Below, piece by piece: positions 30,655 to 40,811 of a stretch of 64,000 bases of DNA. The notes beneath the pieces were generated by a model. The model searched no databases. It had not been told where the DNA came from and saw nothing but the letters and a program-made list of their open reading frames with translations. Within the stretch, counting starts at the first letter, position 1; each line of letters opens with the position of its first letter. The DNA is from Iodobacter fluviatilis (lineage in GTDB: Bacteria; Pseudomonadota; Gammaproteobacteria; Burkholderiales; Chitinibacteraceae): the NCBI RefSeq assembly GCF_004194535.1, contig NZ_CP025781.1:372001-436000 (forward strand). Reading direction: 5' to 3'. A program made the position numbers and the translations under genes.

Positions 30655-31078
30655 AAACTGCACCCCAAAAATTGGACTCCCGTTCATTTTTTTGGGGTGT
30701 TTTTATGTCCAAGCACACAACGCATTGAAATGGCGCGCCGCCCAGCATTGGCGCTGGTCAGTCAAATGCTAAAGAAAATCCTAGGATGTATGATTCGGAT
30801 CAGGATTAGCAGTATCAAATGGCAAAGCTTGTCCAAAAAATGGAATCGCCACGATAATGCTGCGATGGAAAGCCTCTTTGGCACATAGAAGTCAGAATGC
30901 TTCTCTCCGGAAAAATTCAGCAGCATTGAGTAACTGAGGCAAGGCATCGTGGATTACACCCATTACTTAACCATGACCGAATCAAGTTGAAAATAAAAGG
31001 GCTGAGTCCTGTGCAATACAGAACCCAGCCCTTGAACGCCTAGCTTTTATACCGCCCAACTCATTGGGGTTGGTTCAT
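30655..31078 (+). mobile_element. decayed IS3-family insertion sequence relic
   Basis: About 424 bp remain of an element that is normally about 1.2 kb. The left end carries CACCCCAAAAATTGGA and the right end CCCAACTCATTGGGG, which pair as degenerate terminal repeats. Inside, the OrfB transposase DDE-domain signature is recognisable as NRHDNAAMESLFGT followed by a stop, then KSE. A frame-shifted C-terminus reads NHDRIKLKIKGLSPVQYRTQ up to a stop at 31041-31043. OrfA and most of OrfB are gone, so the element cannot move by itself. Confidence 0.8.
30661..30705 (+). terminator. probable terminator of the gcv operon
   Basis: CACCCCAAAAA and TTTTTTGGGGTG pair around a 15-base loop and are followed by TTTTT. 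The structure overlaps the left end of the IS3 relic, so the operon may use an IS-derived terminator. Confidence 0.5.
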
Positions 31079-31153
31079 TTGCAGCTAAAACTACTCCTGC
31101 ATAAAATACTATTCTGTTATCTTTACTGAAATAAATAGCCACCTTATCTCTAA

Positions 31154-31957
31154 TCAAGACTTAAATATAGGCGTACGATTCGCAGCTTTACTACGGCTAT
31201 CCAACTCCGCAATCAACACTGGCAATTTGGCTTTAGCCGCCTGCTTTAACTGATCACTAGCTTCGGTATACACCTTGGTTGTACGAAACCAATCAGCGCT
31301 GATGCTGTCCCCCAGACGGTCAGAAATAAGATGCCATGCGTAGGCATCAACCCTATTATTTTCTTGTAAATAAAGCTCAGCAATAATGCCCGCTGAGCGG
31401 ATATTGCCCGCCACTAAAGCATCTTTAAAGGTAGATTTAGCCTGATTGGCATAGTCTGTTTGCGGGTCATAATCAGGATTATCTGGGTTTTTATTTAATT
31501 CGAAATAGTACTTCTCGCCCAAATGTACCATGGCATAGGCATCGCCCGACTTAGCCAGTTTCTTTAAGCTTTGCAAGTCTTTAGTCAAATAATCCGCGGG
31601 TACCATATAACCCAAAGTTTCCATTTTTTTACGGCGTGCAGCTTCTTCAGGGCTAATTATTTCTTTATCTGGTGTATTTAAGATGCTATTTAAATGGGGA
31701 TCTGTTTTTACCTCATCACTACTTAAATCAATGGTTTTGTTTTTAGCAAAAGGCGAGGCTTGCAACATGGCAGACTGATTGAAGTTTTTATCTTTTATTT
31801 GTAAAGTAGTTTCAGACAATGATGCGGTCTGATTTGGCTGAGCCGCTGATTTCACGGCTGCAACCAAACTATATAAAACAGCAGCAGGTGATTGCCAGAA
31901 AGAGAGTATGGCTACCCCAGCTAATACCAGCATCAGTAGCAGAATTGGTTTTTTCAT
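31154..31957 (-). CDS. membrane-anchored or secreted SEL1/TPR-like protein, unknown function
   Basis: The 267-aa product starts MKKPILLLMLVLAGVAILSF, a signal anchor. Residues about 30-120 are low-complexity and polar. The C-terminal part (about 125-260) has helical-repeat features, KSGDAYAMVHLGEKYYFE and YLQENNRVDAYAWHLISDRLGD, reminiscent of SEL1-like repeats that mediate protein contacts in the periplasm. The ATG at 31957 has GTGAGG just upstream; an in-frame start further upstream (31996) is less likely. It lies 60 bp downstream of the metallopeptidase-like gene on the same strand, so the two are probably co-transcribed. I do not recognise a named family. Confidence 0.7.
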   Translation of the reverse strand: MKKPILLLMLVLAGVAILSFWQSPAAVLYSLVAAVKSAAQPNQTASLSETTLQIKDKNFNQSAMLQASPFAKNKTIDLSSDEVKTDPHLNSILNTPDKEIISPEEAARRKKMETLGYMVPADYLTKDLQSLKKLAKSGDAYAMVHLGEKYYFELNKNPDNPDYDPQTDYANQAKSTFKDALVAGNIRSAGIIAELYLQENNRVDAYAWHLISDRLGDSISADWFRTTKVYTEASDQLKQAAKAKLPVLIAELDSRSKAANRTPIFKS

Positions 31958-32017
31958 ATTTTGCCTCACTCCATTCTCCCTAATACCCAAAGACATTAGG
32001 GAGATTTTTTTAAAAAA

Positions 32018-32575
32018 TTATCTTGGCAAACTATTAAAACACTTCCGTAGATCACCCTGAGCATAGCCCCAGCGAGTAAACGCATCACGCTGAGCAGGTG
32101 TGCCATGCGTGCTGTAATCCGCGGCCGCCCGTGCGCTACTTACCGCGGCCTCTAGGAAAGGTTGATATCCAAGATTATTTACAGCAAAGCGAATAAATGA
32201 GCCACCGTTGCAATCGGCCTGCAGCTCTTGGTAAGGCTCGCGCAGGTTAATACCATTGGCAAACTGGATAGAATGCCCCCACTCATGCGCCAACACCATT
32301 TTTGCGGCGTAATTGCCGTGCTGCGTTTCCTGAGACTGTAAAAACTGTGTGCCCACGCTAATAATGCTTGGGCCACATGCCATCGCATTTGGGCTAGGCT
32401 CGCCACAAGCGCGTTGATCGATATAAACGGTTGGCCGTGCATACGAGCCTTTTTCTTGGCTGATTTCTGAGCCAGTTTTATTGATGTAAGTCTGACTCAC
32501 AGTAACTGCATTTACAGCCTGGCTAAGGCCTAAACCCATTACAAGTGCAAAAACCAATCGAGTTTGCTTTGTCAT
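32018..32575 (-). CDS. secreted neutral zinc metallopeptidase-like protein
   Basis: The 185-aa product begins MTKQTRLVFALVMGLGLSQAVNA, a good Sec signal peptide with cleavage near residue 23. The mature part carries a zinc-binding HEWGH (HExxH) within AAKMVLAHEWGHSIQF and a downstream ELQADCNGG that supplies the probable third ligand. This pattern is seen in the neutral zinc metallopeptidase (YpfJ-like) group, although the protein is shorter than usual. Cysteines at CGEPSPNAMACG and DC may form disulfides in the periplasm. The ATG at 32575 has GGAG at good spacing, and the upstream ATG at 32587 overlaps that site. It is first in a two-gene unit with 31154-31957. Confidence 0.8.
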   Translation of the reverse strand: MTKQTRLVFALVMGLGLSQAVNAVTVSQTYINKTGSEISQEKGSYARPTVYIDQRACGEPSPNAMACGPSIISVGTQFLQSQETQHGNYAAKMVLAHEWGHSIQFANGINLREPYQELQADCNGGSFIRFAVNNLGYQPFLEAAVSSARAAADYSTHGTPAQRDAFTRWGYAQGDLRKCFNSLPR

Positions 32576-32810
32576 CGTTATCTCCATATTTGGCGGGATA
32601 CTTATTGCCTACGTTTTATTTGAAAAGTAATTAACAGTTAAAAATCAATCACTTTCTGCAATAGATCATTACTTTTATGACAAAAGCATGTCAAGTGGCG
32701 TAAACAAAAAAAACAGAAATACAACAACAATGCAATATTACCAATCGAAATGTAAAAGCCATTTACCCCACCCTCATTGCATTAACAGTAAGTCCTGCTA
32801 GCTAGGGGGG

Positions 32811-33090
32811 CGTTGAAATACGTCAGTAAAATTGGCATAGAACGGGTTGTAGCTTATGAGCATCAGCTGTTGATTTATGTCGGCAGCTTACTGAAATGGA
32901 CTCATGGCCTGCACTTAATCCGCACGGCAAAAGACAAAACCAGCGTTTTATTTTTTGTACAGCCAGACTTTAAAGCAGCAGAAGTAGGGACTCCGCTCAA
33001 TACAAAAAAGCAGTACAGTGGGCGCAGGCCATCACCAGCCGCTGTGTGTTGGCCTTCATTTTATTCCAAACTTTTAGCCAACATCATCAG
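32811..33090 (+). pseudogene. cysteine desulfurase (SufS/CsdA type) C-terminal relic
   Basis: The frame from about 32811 reads KIGIERVVAYEHQLLIYVGS, GLHLIRTAKDKTSVLFFVQ and VGTPL. This aligns in order with the C-terminal segment of SufS-type PLP cysteine desulfurases (iGierixxhExxLl, glrliGta.dkagvlsF). A frame change follows, after which GAGHHQPL resembles the AVRTGHHCAQPL active-site loop with the catalytic cysteine lost. The N-terminal PLP domain is absent. This is a short eroded remnant whose end runs into the convergent NUDIX gene. Confidence 0.6.
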
Positions 33091-33652
33091 CATGCCCGCC
33101 GTTGCCCCCATACCACTCGCCCATCGTGCTCCAAAAAATGGGTGAACCCACGCTGACCATTGCGCTCTACCATCCTGCGCTCATAGCGGCGCACATCGAG
33201 CAATACTTCCAAAGGCAGCTCAAATACCGCAGCCACCTCTCTTGGGTCTGGTGCCATCTCAAAACCAGGCTGAAGCAGCCCCACCACTGGCGTTACCCTA
33301 TACCGGCTAATCGTAAAATACTCGGCCAAGCTTGCCACCACTTCAACTCGCTCAATTGGAATACCTGTCTCTTCTTGGGTTTCACGCAAGGCGGTGGCCA
33401 CTAGATCTATATCTTGTTTTTCGAACGCGCCCCCGGGGAAACTCACCTGCCCTGCATGGGTAGAGAGGTGTGCAGCACGCTCGGTAAACAACACACTTAC
33501 ACCTGCAGGGTGCAGTACCAAAGGAATCAAAACAGCGGCAGCACGGCTACTATGCAAGGGGCTCCCCCTAAATCACCGGCAGATATTTTGTTAGCAGTAT
33601 TCAGTTTTAATTGCAGCCATGAGCGAATCTGGCTGGGGGCTGGCAAGATCAC
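33061..33652 (-). pseudogene. NUDIX CoA pyrophosphatase (NudL/YeaB-like), two 1-base frameshifts
   Basis: The central frame (33087-33557) encodes an intact NUDIX box FPGGAFEKQDIDLVATALRE-TQEETGI and the UPF0035-like RAAAVLIPLV. The family normally continues to a WGATAGM-type C-terminus. That C-terminus (WGATAGMLMMLAKSLE, stop at 33061) appears if one G is added to the G5 tract at 33105-33109. Likewise a good N-terminus (ILPAPSQIRSWLQLKLN, then KISAGDLGG) joins the frame if one G is added to the G5 tract at 33564-33568. Either the assembly lost one base in each homopolymer or the gene is recently dead. If intact, it would hydrolyse CoA or related nucleoside diphosphates. The start near 33652 (GTG) is uncertain. 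Confidence 0.75.
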
Positions 33653-33787
33653 GACGATACCTACTTAAAAAAGGGGAGTAGCGTATATGAAACCGTGCAA
33701 AAAAAATCATAAAAACATGGATGACTGCAGGCTAAAGCCCCCAACCATCCTATAAAAAATCTTGGTTCATGATCAGATGAGGACAGA

Positions 33788-36700
33788 CTATTTATCCCGC
33801 AAACGCTGCCCAACGGCGCTACCCAAGGCTACAATTTTTGCATGAAAAGGCCAAGCCTCTTCCAGTTTTTTATCTCGCCCAGTTTGCTCTACTTTTTTGC
33901 ATAAATCAGCCAAAGATTGCGCGCCCATTTGTGCCGCTGCTCCTTTTAATTTATGTGCGCAAGTCACCACCGCATCGCCACTCCCCGACTCAATCACAGG
34001 GCCTAAATTAGCCAAACACTCGTCTAAAGTGGGCAAAAACAATTGAATTAACTCATCGGTCATATCCATGCCAAGCATTTTTTTCAAATCTTCAAAAGTT
34101 TGATAAATGCTGGCCATCTCATTTTCAACATCAGTGGCTTCAATAGGTAAGGACATATTTCCTCTACTTTGGGCAAGCACCGCTGGCCCCGTTTGCTGGT
34201 TTGGGAAAAAAATCGAGAGCACGCGGATGAGATGCTCCACACTAATAGGCTTCGCAATAAAATCATTCATTCCTATGGCAAAACAACGATCTTGATCTGA
34301 TTTAAACGCATTAGCGGTTAACGCCACAATTGGCACCTTGGATTGGGGCCCTACAAGCGAGCGAATATGAGCCACCGCAGTATAGCCATCCATCTCTGGC
34401 ATTTGGCAATCCATAAAAACCAGATCGTAATTACCCTTTTGCACTGCATTGAGTGCTTCTAATCCATTTGCAGCCACATCAACTCTACAACCCAAATTTT
34501 GCAGCATTAACACCGCTACTTTTTGATTAATGGGATTATCTTCAGCCACCAAAATATATAATTTTAAATCGGAAATAGATTCAATGCTTAAGGATAAATC
34601 CTGCTGAAGGGGCATCACTTTTTTAGGTAAATCTAAAGCTGCATCAATACAGAGGCGCAATGCTCGCTCTTGCACAGGCTTAGCTAAATAAAAATCAGCG
34701 TGTTCTTTTAAATAAGTATTATCAGAATAGCTCCAATCTGAAAGAATAATAATGGGTAGATCCGCCCATTTTTTATTCGATCGAATAACATCAACTATTT
34801 GAGTAAAACTCATACTTTCAAATCGATTATCCACAATTGCAAGCATAAAATTTGCATCATCAGCATTCAAGGCAGCTAAACCACGTTGCACATCATTATA
34901 ACAATCAGCCACCAAGCCCAGCCGCCCTAGTAATATCCATAATGCTTCTGCATGAGCAGCAAAGGCATCAATAACAAGCACTTTATTCGATCGGTCAGAA
35001 TAATTTATGTTAATAGGTACTGGTACATTTCCAGTCGCTAATTGTAATTCAAACCAAAATAAGGCACCTTTTCCTTCCACGCTATCAACACCAATCCTAC
35101 CCCCCATGGCCTCAATCAATTTTTTACAAATAGATAAACCCAATCCCGTACCTCCAAATTTGCGTGTTGTTGATGCATCCGCTTGGGTAAATGAACTAAA
35201 TAATACTTTTTTTACCTTATCAGAAATACCCACACCACTATCTTCGACTTCTAAGCGAATGTTAACCTTATGATCTACAACAGCTTCGCTATAAACCCGC
35301 ATCAGCACTTGGCCCTGCTCGGTAAATTTAATGGCATTATTTAATAAATTAAGTAACACTTGCCTAATTCGGCCAGGATCTCCTATCAAGCATTCAGGCA
35401 CGGATGGCACCACAATAGAAGCAATATCTAATCTTTTTTCATTTGCTTTTTGGGCAATCATCTCAAAAGCTTCTTCACATACTTGGCGAAAATCAAATTG
35501 AATATTCTCAAGTTCTAACTTACCGGCTTCAATTTTTGAAAAATCCAATAAATCATTAATTAAATACAATAAAGCATTCCCAGCGGTGTGAATGGAATCT
35601 ACAAAATCACGTTGCTGTGGCTCTAAATTTCCTGTACGCATTAACGAAGAAAATCCAAGTACAGCATTCAATGGAGTGCGAATTTCATGGCTCATATTAG
35701 CTAAAAATTCACTTTTGGCTCGATTAGCCGCCTCTGCCATTGCGGTTGCCTCTTGCAAAGCAGCTTCATTCATTTTTCTTTCATGAATATCAATATTCAC
35801 ACCTAATATTCGTAAAGGTTTGCCATCATCATTAAATGCATTCACCCTGCCTACACCCAAAATCCACCGCCAACTGCCGCTTTTTTCCAGCATTCTAAAT
35901 TCTGCAGAATAAACGGGCACGATGCCATCAAAGTGAGCTTGTAATATCTTATTTGCTGCAGCAAAATCATCGGGATGAACTAACAATGCCCAACTTTCTA
36001 TATGCGGTTTAATTTCAGATTCGTCATAGCCCAGCATTTCTGCCCATTTACCACCAAATAAAACTTCATCGCTCGTGATATCCCAGTCCCACACGCCCAA
36101 ACCCGCGCACTGGATAGTTAAATCCATTCGTTTTCGGCTATCATCTAACGCTGCTTCATGCTTTAAAATCTCAGTAATATCTTCGTGCGAACCAACCATC
36201 CGCACCACTTCTCCCTGCGCATTTTTCAAATGCACAGCACGGCTGCGCACACTTACCCAGTGCCCATCTTTATGTTTAAAACGTAGAGTCAATTCAAAGC
36301 GCGCCACTGTACCATCATTATATTCTTGAGTTAAACGTAAAAAGCTTTTTCTATCTTCAGAATCAATTAATTGATCCCATGTCGTTAAATTATTGGCTAA
36401 TTCACCATCTTGATAACCAAAATTAGCTTTCCACTGAGGTGAGAACCAAACCTCACCCGTCTGCATATTCCAATCCCAAATACCTTCTTGTGCCGCTTGT
36501 GCCGCCAAAGAGAATCGCTCTCCCGATTCCCTTAATAAAGCTTCAGCGGCTTTTAATGGAGTAATATCAAAATTAACGCCAATAACACGCTCAGATTGAT
36601 CTTCTTCATTAATAATTAATTTACCATGCATTGATATATAACGAATTTCACCATCAGCGCGGCGAATTCTAACTGTTTCATGCAATGGGTCCCCATCCTG

Positions 36701-38326
36701 TAGCATCGCATGGATTGCACCATCAAATTGAGCAAAATCATCATTAATAATCAAGGCCGACCAGCTGGCATAACTTATTTCAAATCGAGTAGGGTCTAAT
36801 GCATACAAGGCATACATCACCTTATCCCAAAATATTTTATTTTCGGCTAATTGCCACTCCCAAATACCCAACCCTGCAGAATCAACAGCCAATTGTAAGC
36901 GCTCTTGAATAGCCTCTGTATCTGCAAACCAGCTGTGCGATGGCTTACTTAAAACGCAGAGCAATGTTTTATCAATTTTTAAATCATACAAATGTAGCCA
37001 TGCAAAAAAACCAACACCTTGGTTATTTTTGCACTGCACTTTTATTAATGTAGAGTCTGATTTACTACCTTGCATATTTATGCAGTGCTCAATATGCTTA
37101 TTAAGCTCGGATAGACTAAGGTCAAGCAGGAATGGTGCTAGGTTTTTTCCAACTACATCGCTTTCATTATATTTAAAAACCATTTCTGCTTGATTATTAA
37201 CTTTTAATATTTTACCGCTATAATCAATCGTAAATATTACATCACCCACAGCATCAATAACACATTCATATTTATCATTATTATTTTGCTTTGACTGCGA
37301 AAAAAAATTAAACTCATCTTTAATATTTTTATGTTTTTTTAACAAACCATAACATATGGTAAGAGATGCACTTATCAGCATTCCAAACAGCAAACACCAC
37401 GCATAATCATTTTTTTTATAAATCCTATCAAAGTCATGACCACTTTTAATCATAAAGGTAAAATTTGAACCTGCATAATTAATCAAAAATTCCCTACCCA
37501 AGCTAGCCGTATCTAAAGACTGCTTATTATTTTTATCTAAACTAAATATTTTATTTTCTTCTTTTTTCCCATTCCCAAAATAAATACTAAAATTTAAAAA
37601 ATTACTGTATTCACTATTTATGCTTGCCATCATTTTTTCTGCATCAATTGGCATATAAAAAAAACCTAAAACCGTTCCCCCTTTACTTGAAATATTGTTG
37701 CCTCTTGAATTTAGGCTATACCAAGGCACAAATACAAAAAAATCGGCATGATGCTGCGCGCCGATAGATGCAGAGCGAATAATCAGCTCTTTTTCATGCG
37801 CCATTACGGCGGTCAAGCGCTTGGCTAACTCTGGATCCTGCGCAAAATCGTAACCCAATACTTCCGTTTTTAAAATACCTGGCTCTAATGCCTCAACAAT
37901 AAAAGCATCAGTTAAACTCTGCACTTTAAATTGCGTAATGGGCAAATGCTGCCGGCTCTGCGCGTAATATTTATCCCAATCCTCAGCGGACACCTTCCTA
38001 ATCAAACCAATAGATAAAGCCCCAGGTAAGGCAGCAGGCAAATTCAAGAACTGGATATAACGAGAAAACTCGATCATATTATTTCTATTTACCCCTGAAA
38101 AAGCATGGGCATATCTTAAACTTACGGCGTAGTTAGACAGGCGGCTTTGTGTGGCTTGCACTAAGCGATCACTCATTTGTAGAAAAGCTGCATCTGCGCG
38201 CTCAGTTTCGGCTCGGTCTACAAACAAAGCCACAACAATACTGAACACCAGCCCCAATAAGCCAAGCCACATGGGGCCCTGCCATACCGTTTTATACTCG
38301 TACATTCTTGACCAAAATAACTTCAT
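33788..38326 (-). CDS. hybrid sensor histidine kinase (CHASE, multi-PAS, HK, REC, REC, Hpt)
   Basis: This 1512-aa inner-membrane phosphorelay protein has TM1 (about 19-36), a CHASE-like periplasmic domain (about 40-300) and TM2 (about 305-325). At least four PAS/PAC modules follow (about 345-850), then HisKA with SHEIRTPLN (His880) and an HATPase ([23 protein letters not shown]). A first receiver (about 1115-1230) keeps the IVDNRF aspartate and LAKP lysine but has only one acidic residue in VLVIDAF. A canonical receiver ([21 protein letters not shown], Asp1306) and an Hpt domain ([10 protein letters not shown], His1458) close the protein. The output response regulator is not adjacent, since the next gene is divergent metG. 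The signal is unknown. Confidence 0.92.
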   Translation of the reverse strand: MKLFWSRMYEYKTVWQGPMWLGLLGLVFSIVVALFVDRAETERADAAFLQMSDRLVQATQSRLSNYAVSLRYAHAFSGVNRNNMIEFSRYIQFLNLPAALPGALSIGLIRKVSAEDWDKYYAQSRQHLPITQFKVQSLTDAFIVEALEPGILKTEVLGYDFAQDPELAKRLTAVMAHEKELIIRSASIGAQHHADFFVFVPWYSLNSRGNNISSKGGTVLGFFYMPIDAEKMMASINSEYSNFLNFSIYFGNGKKEENKIFSLDKNNKQSLDTASLGREFLINYAGSNFTFMIKSGHDFDRIYKKNDYAWCLLFGMLISASLTICYGLLKKHKNIKDEFNFFSQSKQNNNDKYECVIDAVGDVIFTIDYSGKILKVNNQAEMVFKYNESDVVGKNLAPFLLDLSLSELNKHIEHCINMQGSKSDSTLIKVQCKNNQGVGFFAWLHLYDLKIDKTLLCVLSKPSHSWFADTEAIQERLQLAVDSAGLGIWEWQLAENKIFWDKVMYALYALDPTRFEISYASWSALIINDDFAQFDGAIHAMLQDGDPLHETVRIRRADGEIRYISMHGKLIINEEDQSERVIGVNFDITPLKAAEALLRESGERFSLAAQAAQEGIWDWNMQTGEVWFSPQWKANFGYQDGELANNLTTWDQLIDSEDRKSFLRLTQEYNDGTVARFELTLRFKHKDGHWVSVRSRAVHLKNAQGEVVRMVGSHEDITEILKHEAALDDSRKRMDLTIQCAGLGVWDWDITSDEVLFGGKWAEMLGYDESEIKPHIESWALLVHPDDFAAANKILQAHFDGIVPVYSAEFRMLEKSGSWRWILGVGRVNAFNDDGKPLRILGVNIDIHERKMNEAALQEATAMAEAANRAKSEFLANMSHEIRTPLNAVLGFSSLMRTGNLEPQQRDFVDSIHTAGNALLYLINDLLDFSKIEAGKLELENIQFDFRQVCEEAFEMIAQKANEKRLDIASIVVPSVPECLIGDPGRIRQVLLNLLNNAIKFTEQGQVLMRVYSEAVVDHKVNIRLEVEDSGVGISDKVKKVLFSSFTQADASTTRKFGGTGLGLSICKKLIEAMGGRIGVDSVEGKGALFWFELQLATGNVPVPININYSDRSNKVLVIDAFAAHAEALWILLGRLGLVADCYNDVQRGLAALNADDANFMLAIVDNRFESMSFTQIVDVIRSNKKWADLPIIILSDWSYSDNTYLKEHADFYLAKPVQERALRLCIDAALDLPKKVMPLQQDLSLSIESISDLKLYILVAEDNPINQKVAVLMLQNLGCRVDVAANGLEALNAVQKGNYDLVFMDCQMPEMDGYTAVAHIRSLVGPQSKVPIVALTANAFKSDQDRCFAIGMNDFIAKPISVEHLIRVLSIFFPNQQTGPAVLAQSRGNMSLPIEATDVENEMASIYQTFEDLKKMLGMDMTDELIQLFLPTLDECLANLGPVIESGSGDAVVTCAHKLKGAAAQMGAQSLADLCKKVEQTGRDKKLEEAWPFHAKIVALGSAVGQRLRDK

Positions 38327-38605
38327 TACCGCTCTGACCTAAGCATCTACATGCAACTCAATATAGATGAGCTGCATAGCGTGTTGCCAGTCAAACACAA
38401 ATTAAATGACAAAGACATTGCTACATGTGTAATAAAAAGACAAAAAAACATTTTTTACTCCGTAATAAAGCGATATAAATCCGCAGATTTACACTCACAA
38501 GTGGCTATTTGCCAGCAATCCCACAAATATCTATCTATTCACCTCGCAGTAAGATGCAATATTGGGGATAATTCCTTATTCTCTTTAAATTCCGGTTTAG
38601 CCACG

Positions 38606-40678
38606 ATGCCGCGCAAGATTCTCGTTACCTCCGCCCTTCCCTACGCCAACGGTGCGATTCACCTTGGCCATATGGTCGAACATATTCAGACTGATATCTG
38701 GGTACGCTTTCAAAAACAACGTGGCCATGAGTGTCATAGTGTTTGTGCGGATGACACCCACGGCGCGCCGATTATGTTGCGTGCAGAAAAATTGGGAATT
38801 ACGCCTGAAGCCCTGATTGCTGAATCACTTCGCTCGCATATGAGTGATTTTGCTGGCTTTCATGTGAGCTATGACAACTACTACAGCACCAACAGCCCAG
38901 AAAACAAACAACTGGCTTGTGAGATTTACAACAAGTTGAAAGCGGATGGAAAAATTGCTCAGCGCAGCATTAGCCAGCTATTTGACCCGCAAAAAAACAT
39001 GTTTCTGGCCGACCGCTTTGTAAAAGGCGAATGCCCGAAATGCGCAGCCAAAGATCAGTACGGTGATAACTGTGAGGTGTGCGGTGCCACTTACGCACCT
39101 ACCGAGCTAAAACGCCCCTACTCGGCCATTTCTGGCGCAACACCGGAGTTAAGAGACTCCGAGCACTATTTCTTTAAGCTTGCCGATTGCGAAGAATTCC
39201 TTAAAGTTTGGACTAAAGAAACCACGCTAGTAGATGGCAAACAGCGCCCTCGCTTGCAAAGCGAAGCCTCTAATAAGATGCAAGAATGGTTTGAATCTGG
39301 CCTTTCAGACTGGGATATCAGCCGCGATGCGCCTTACTTTGGCTTTGAAATTCCAGATGCACCAGGTAAGTATTTCTACGTTTGGCTCGACGCACCAGTT
39401 GGTTATATGGCCAGCCATAAAAACCTTTGCGATCGCCTCGGCTTAGATTTTGATAGCTATTGGAATAAAGATTCTGATGCGGAGCTGTATCACTTTATCG
39501 GCAAAGATATTCTGTATTTCCACGCACTATTTTGGCCGGCCATGCTGGAATACGCAGGCTACCGTACACCAACCGCCATTAACGCCCACGGCTTTTTAAC
39601 CGTAGATGGCGCAAAAATGAGCAAATCACGCGGTACCTTCATTACTGCTGAGTCTTACTTAAAACATCTGAACCCAGAATGGCTGCGTTATTACTTTGCC
39701 GCTAAGCTGGGCAGCGGTGTGGACGATCTGGATTTAAACCTAGAAGACTTTAGTGCCCGCGTTAACTCTGACTTGATCGGCAAGTACATTAATATCGCTA
39801 GCCGCGCAGCAGGCTTTATCAGCAAGCGCTTTGAAGGCCGTTTGCACGATGGTATTTTCACTGCCGATGATTACCCTTTAATGGACAAAATCGTGGCTCT
39901 GCAAGCTCAGCTGCAGGGCGCTGGCGAGAAGCTGGCGGCCCTCTATGAGGCACGCGAATATGGCCGCGCCATTCGTGAAATCATGGCTTTAACCGATGAG
40001 GTCAATCAGTACGTAGATAGCGTCAAGCCTTGGGTAATGGCGAAAGACCCTGAGCAAAGCTTGCATTTACATGTGGTATGCAGCTTCTTGATTAATGCCT
40101 TCCGTATTCTGACGATCTACCTGAAGCCTGTACTACCTAAGCTGGCTGCCGATGTTGAAGCCTTTCTTAATGTCGCACCATTTACATGGGCCGATGCACA
40201 GGTATTACTGCTGGATCACACCATCGAGCCTTACCAGCACCTCATGACCCGAATTGATCCTAAAAATATCGAAGCCATGGTCGAAGAAAACAAGCAAAAC
40301 CTAGAAGCCACGCCAACGACAGCCAAGCCTGACTACGAGATCCCGCCGATTGCGGAAACCATCAGCATCGATGACTTTATGAAAATCGATCTACGTGTAG
40401 CGATGATTACCGAAGCAAAGGCCGTAGAAGGTGCAGATAAGCTGGTTTCTTTAACACTAGATATCGGCAATGAAAGCCGCCATGTATTTGCAGGCATTAA
40501 AGCCGCTTATAAACCGGAAGATCTGCAAGGGCGTATGACGGTGATGGTCGCCAACCTAGCCCCGCGTAAAATGAAATTTGGTGTATCCGAAGGCATGGTA
40601 TTGGCTGCAGGTGGAGACGGTGGATTATATCTCCTGAGCCCAGATACCGGTGCAAAGCCTGGCATGCGTGTGAAATAA
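38606..40678 (+). CDS. metG: methionyl-tRNA synthetase
   Basis: MetG charges tRNA-Met in the cytosol. The 690-aa product is of E. coli-like length. It shows the class I HLGH signature in [16 protein letters not shown], a zinc knuckle [18 protein letters not shown], and KMSKS in [11 protein letters not shown] (about residue 336). A C-terminal tRNA-binding (EMAPII-like) domain spans about 580-690 ([20 protein letters not shown]). The family N-terminus [16 protein letters not shown] fixes the start at 38606. The frame is open upstream to 38351, but that part is AT-rich and not family-like. A terminator follows at 40770. Confidence 0.97.
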   Translation: MPRKILVTSALPYANGAIHLGHMVEHIQTDIWVRFQKQRGHECHSVCADDTHGAPIMLRAEKLGITPEALIAESLRSHMSDFAGFHVSYDNYYSTNSPENKQLACEIYNKLKADGKIAQRSISQLFDPQKNMFLADRFVKGECPKCAAKDQYGDNCEVCGATYAPTELKRPYSAISGATPELRDSEHYFFKLADCEEFLKVWTKETTLVDGKQRPRLQSEASNKMQEWFESGLSDWDISRDAPYFGFEIPDAPGKYFYVWLDAPVGYMASHKNLCDRLGLDFDSYWNKDSDAELYHFIGKDILYFHALFWPAMLEYAGYRTPTAINAHGFLTVDGAKMSKSRGTFITAESYLKHLNPEWLRYYFAAKLGSGVDDLDLNLEDFSARVNSDLIGKYINIASRAAGFISKRFEGRLHDGIFTADDYPLMDKIVALQAQLQGAGEKLAALYEAREYGRAIREIMALTDEVNQYVDSVKPWVMAKDPEQSLHLHVVCSFLINAFRILTIYLKPVLPKLAADVEAFLNVAPFTWADAQVLLLDHTIEPYQHLMTRIDPKNIEAMVEENKQNLEATPTTAKPDYEIPPIAETISIDDFMKIDLRVAMITEAKAVEGADKLVSLTLDIGNESRHVFAGIKAAYKPEDLQGRMTVMVANLAPRKMKFGVSEGMVLAAGGDGGLYLLSPDTGAKPGMRVK

Positions 40679-40769
40679 ACTTGCTTAAGGGAGCATCAAA
40701 AGCCGATCGACTCAATAAAACAAAGCGCGCTTTATCGCGAAGATGGATATTTCGAGACGCCCTTAAATC

Positions 40770-40793
40770 AACCGCCATTCGTGGCGGTTTTTC
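40770..40793 (+). terminator. rho-independent terminator after metG
   Basis: AACCGCCA-TTCG-TGGCGGTT with a stable TTCG tetraloop and a T-rich tail, between metG and the next gene. Confidence 0.85.
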
Positions 40794-40811
40794 TCTTTAC
40801 ACAAGAAACCT

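Noticed and set aside
32813-33145. A 110-aa plus-strand gene
   Set aside because: The frame is a piece of a cysteine desulfurase that changes frame near the active-site loop; it is treated as a relic.
38351-38605. N-terminal extension of metG by 85 codons
   Set aside because: The frame is open but AT-rich and low in family similarity; the canonical MetG N-terminus begins at 38606.
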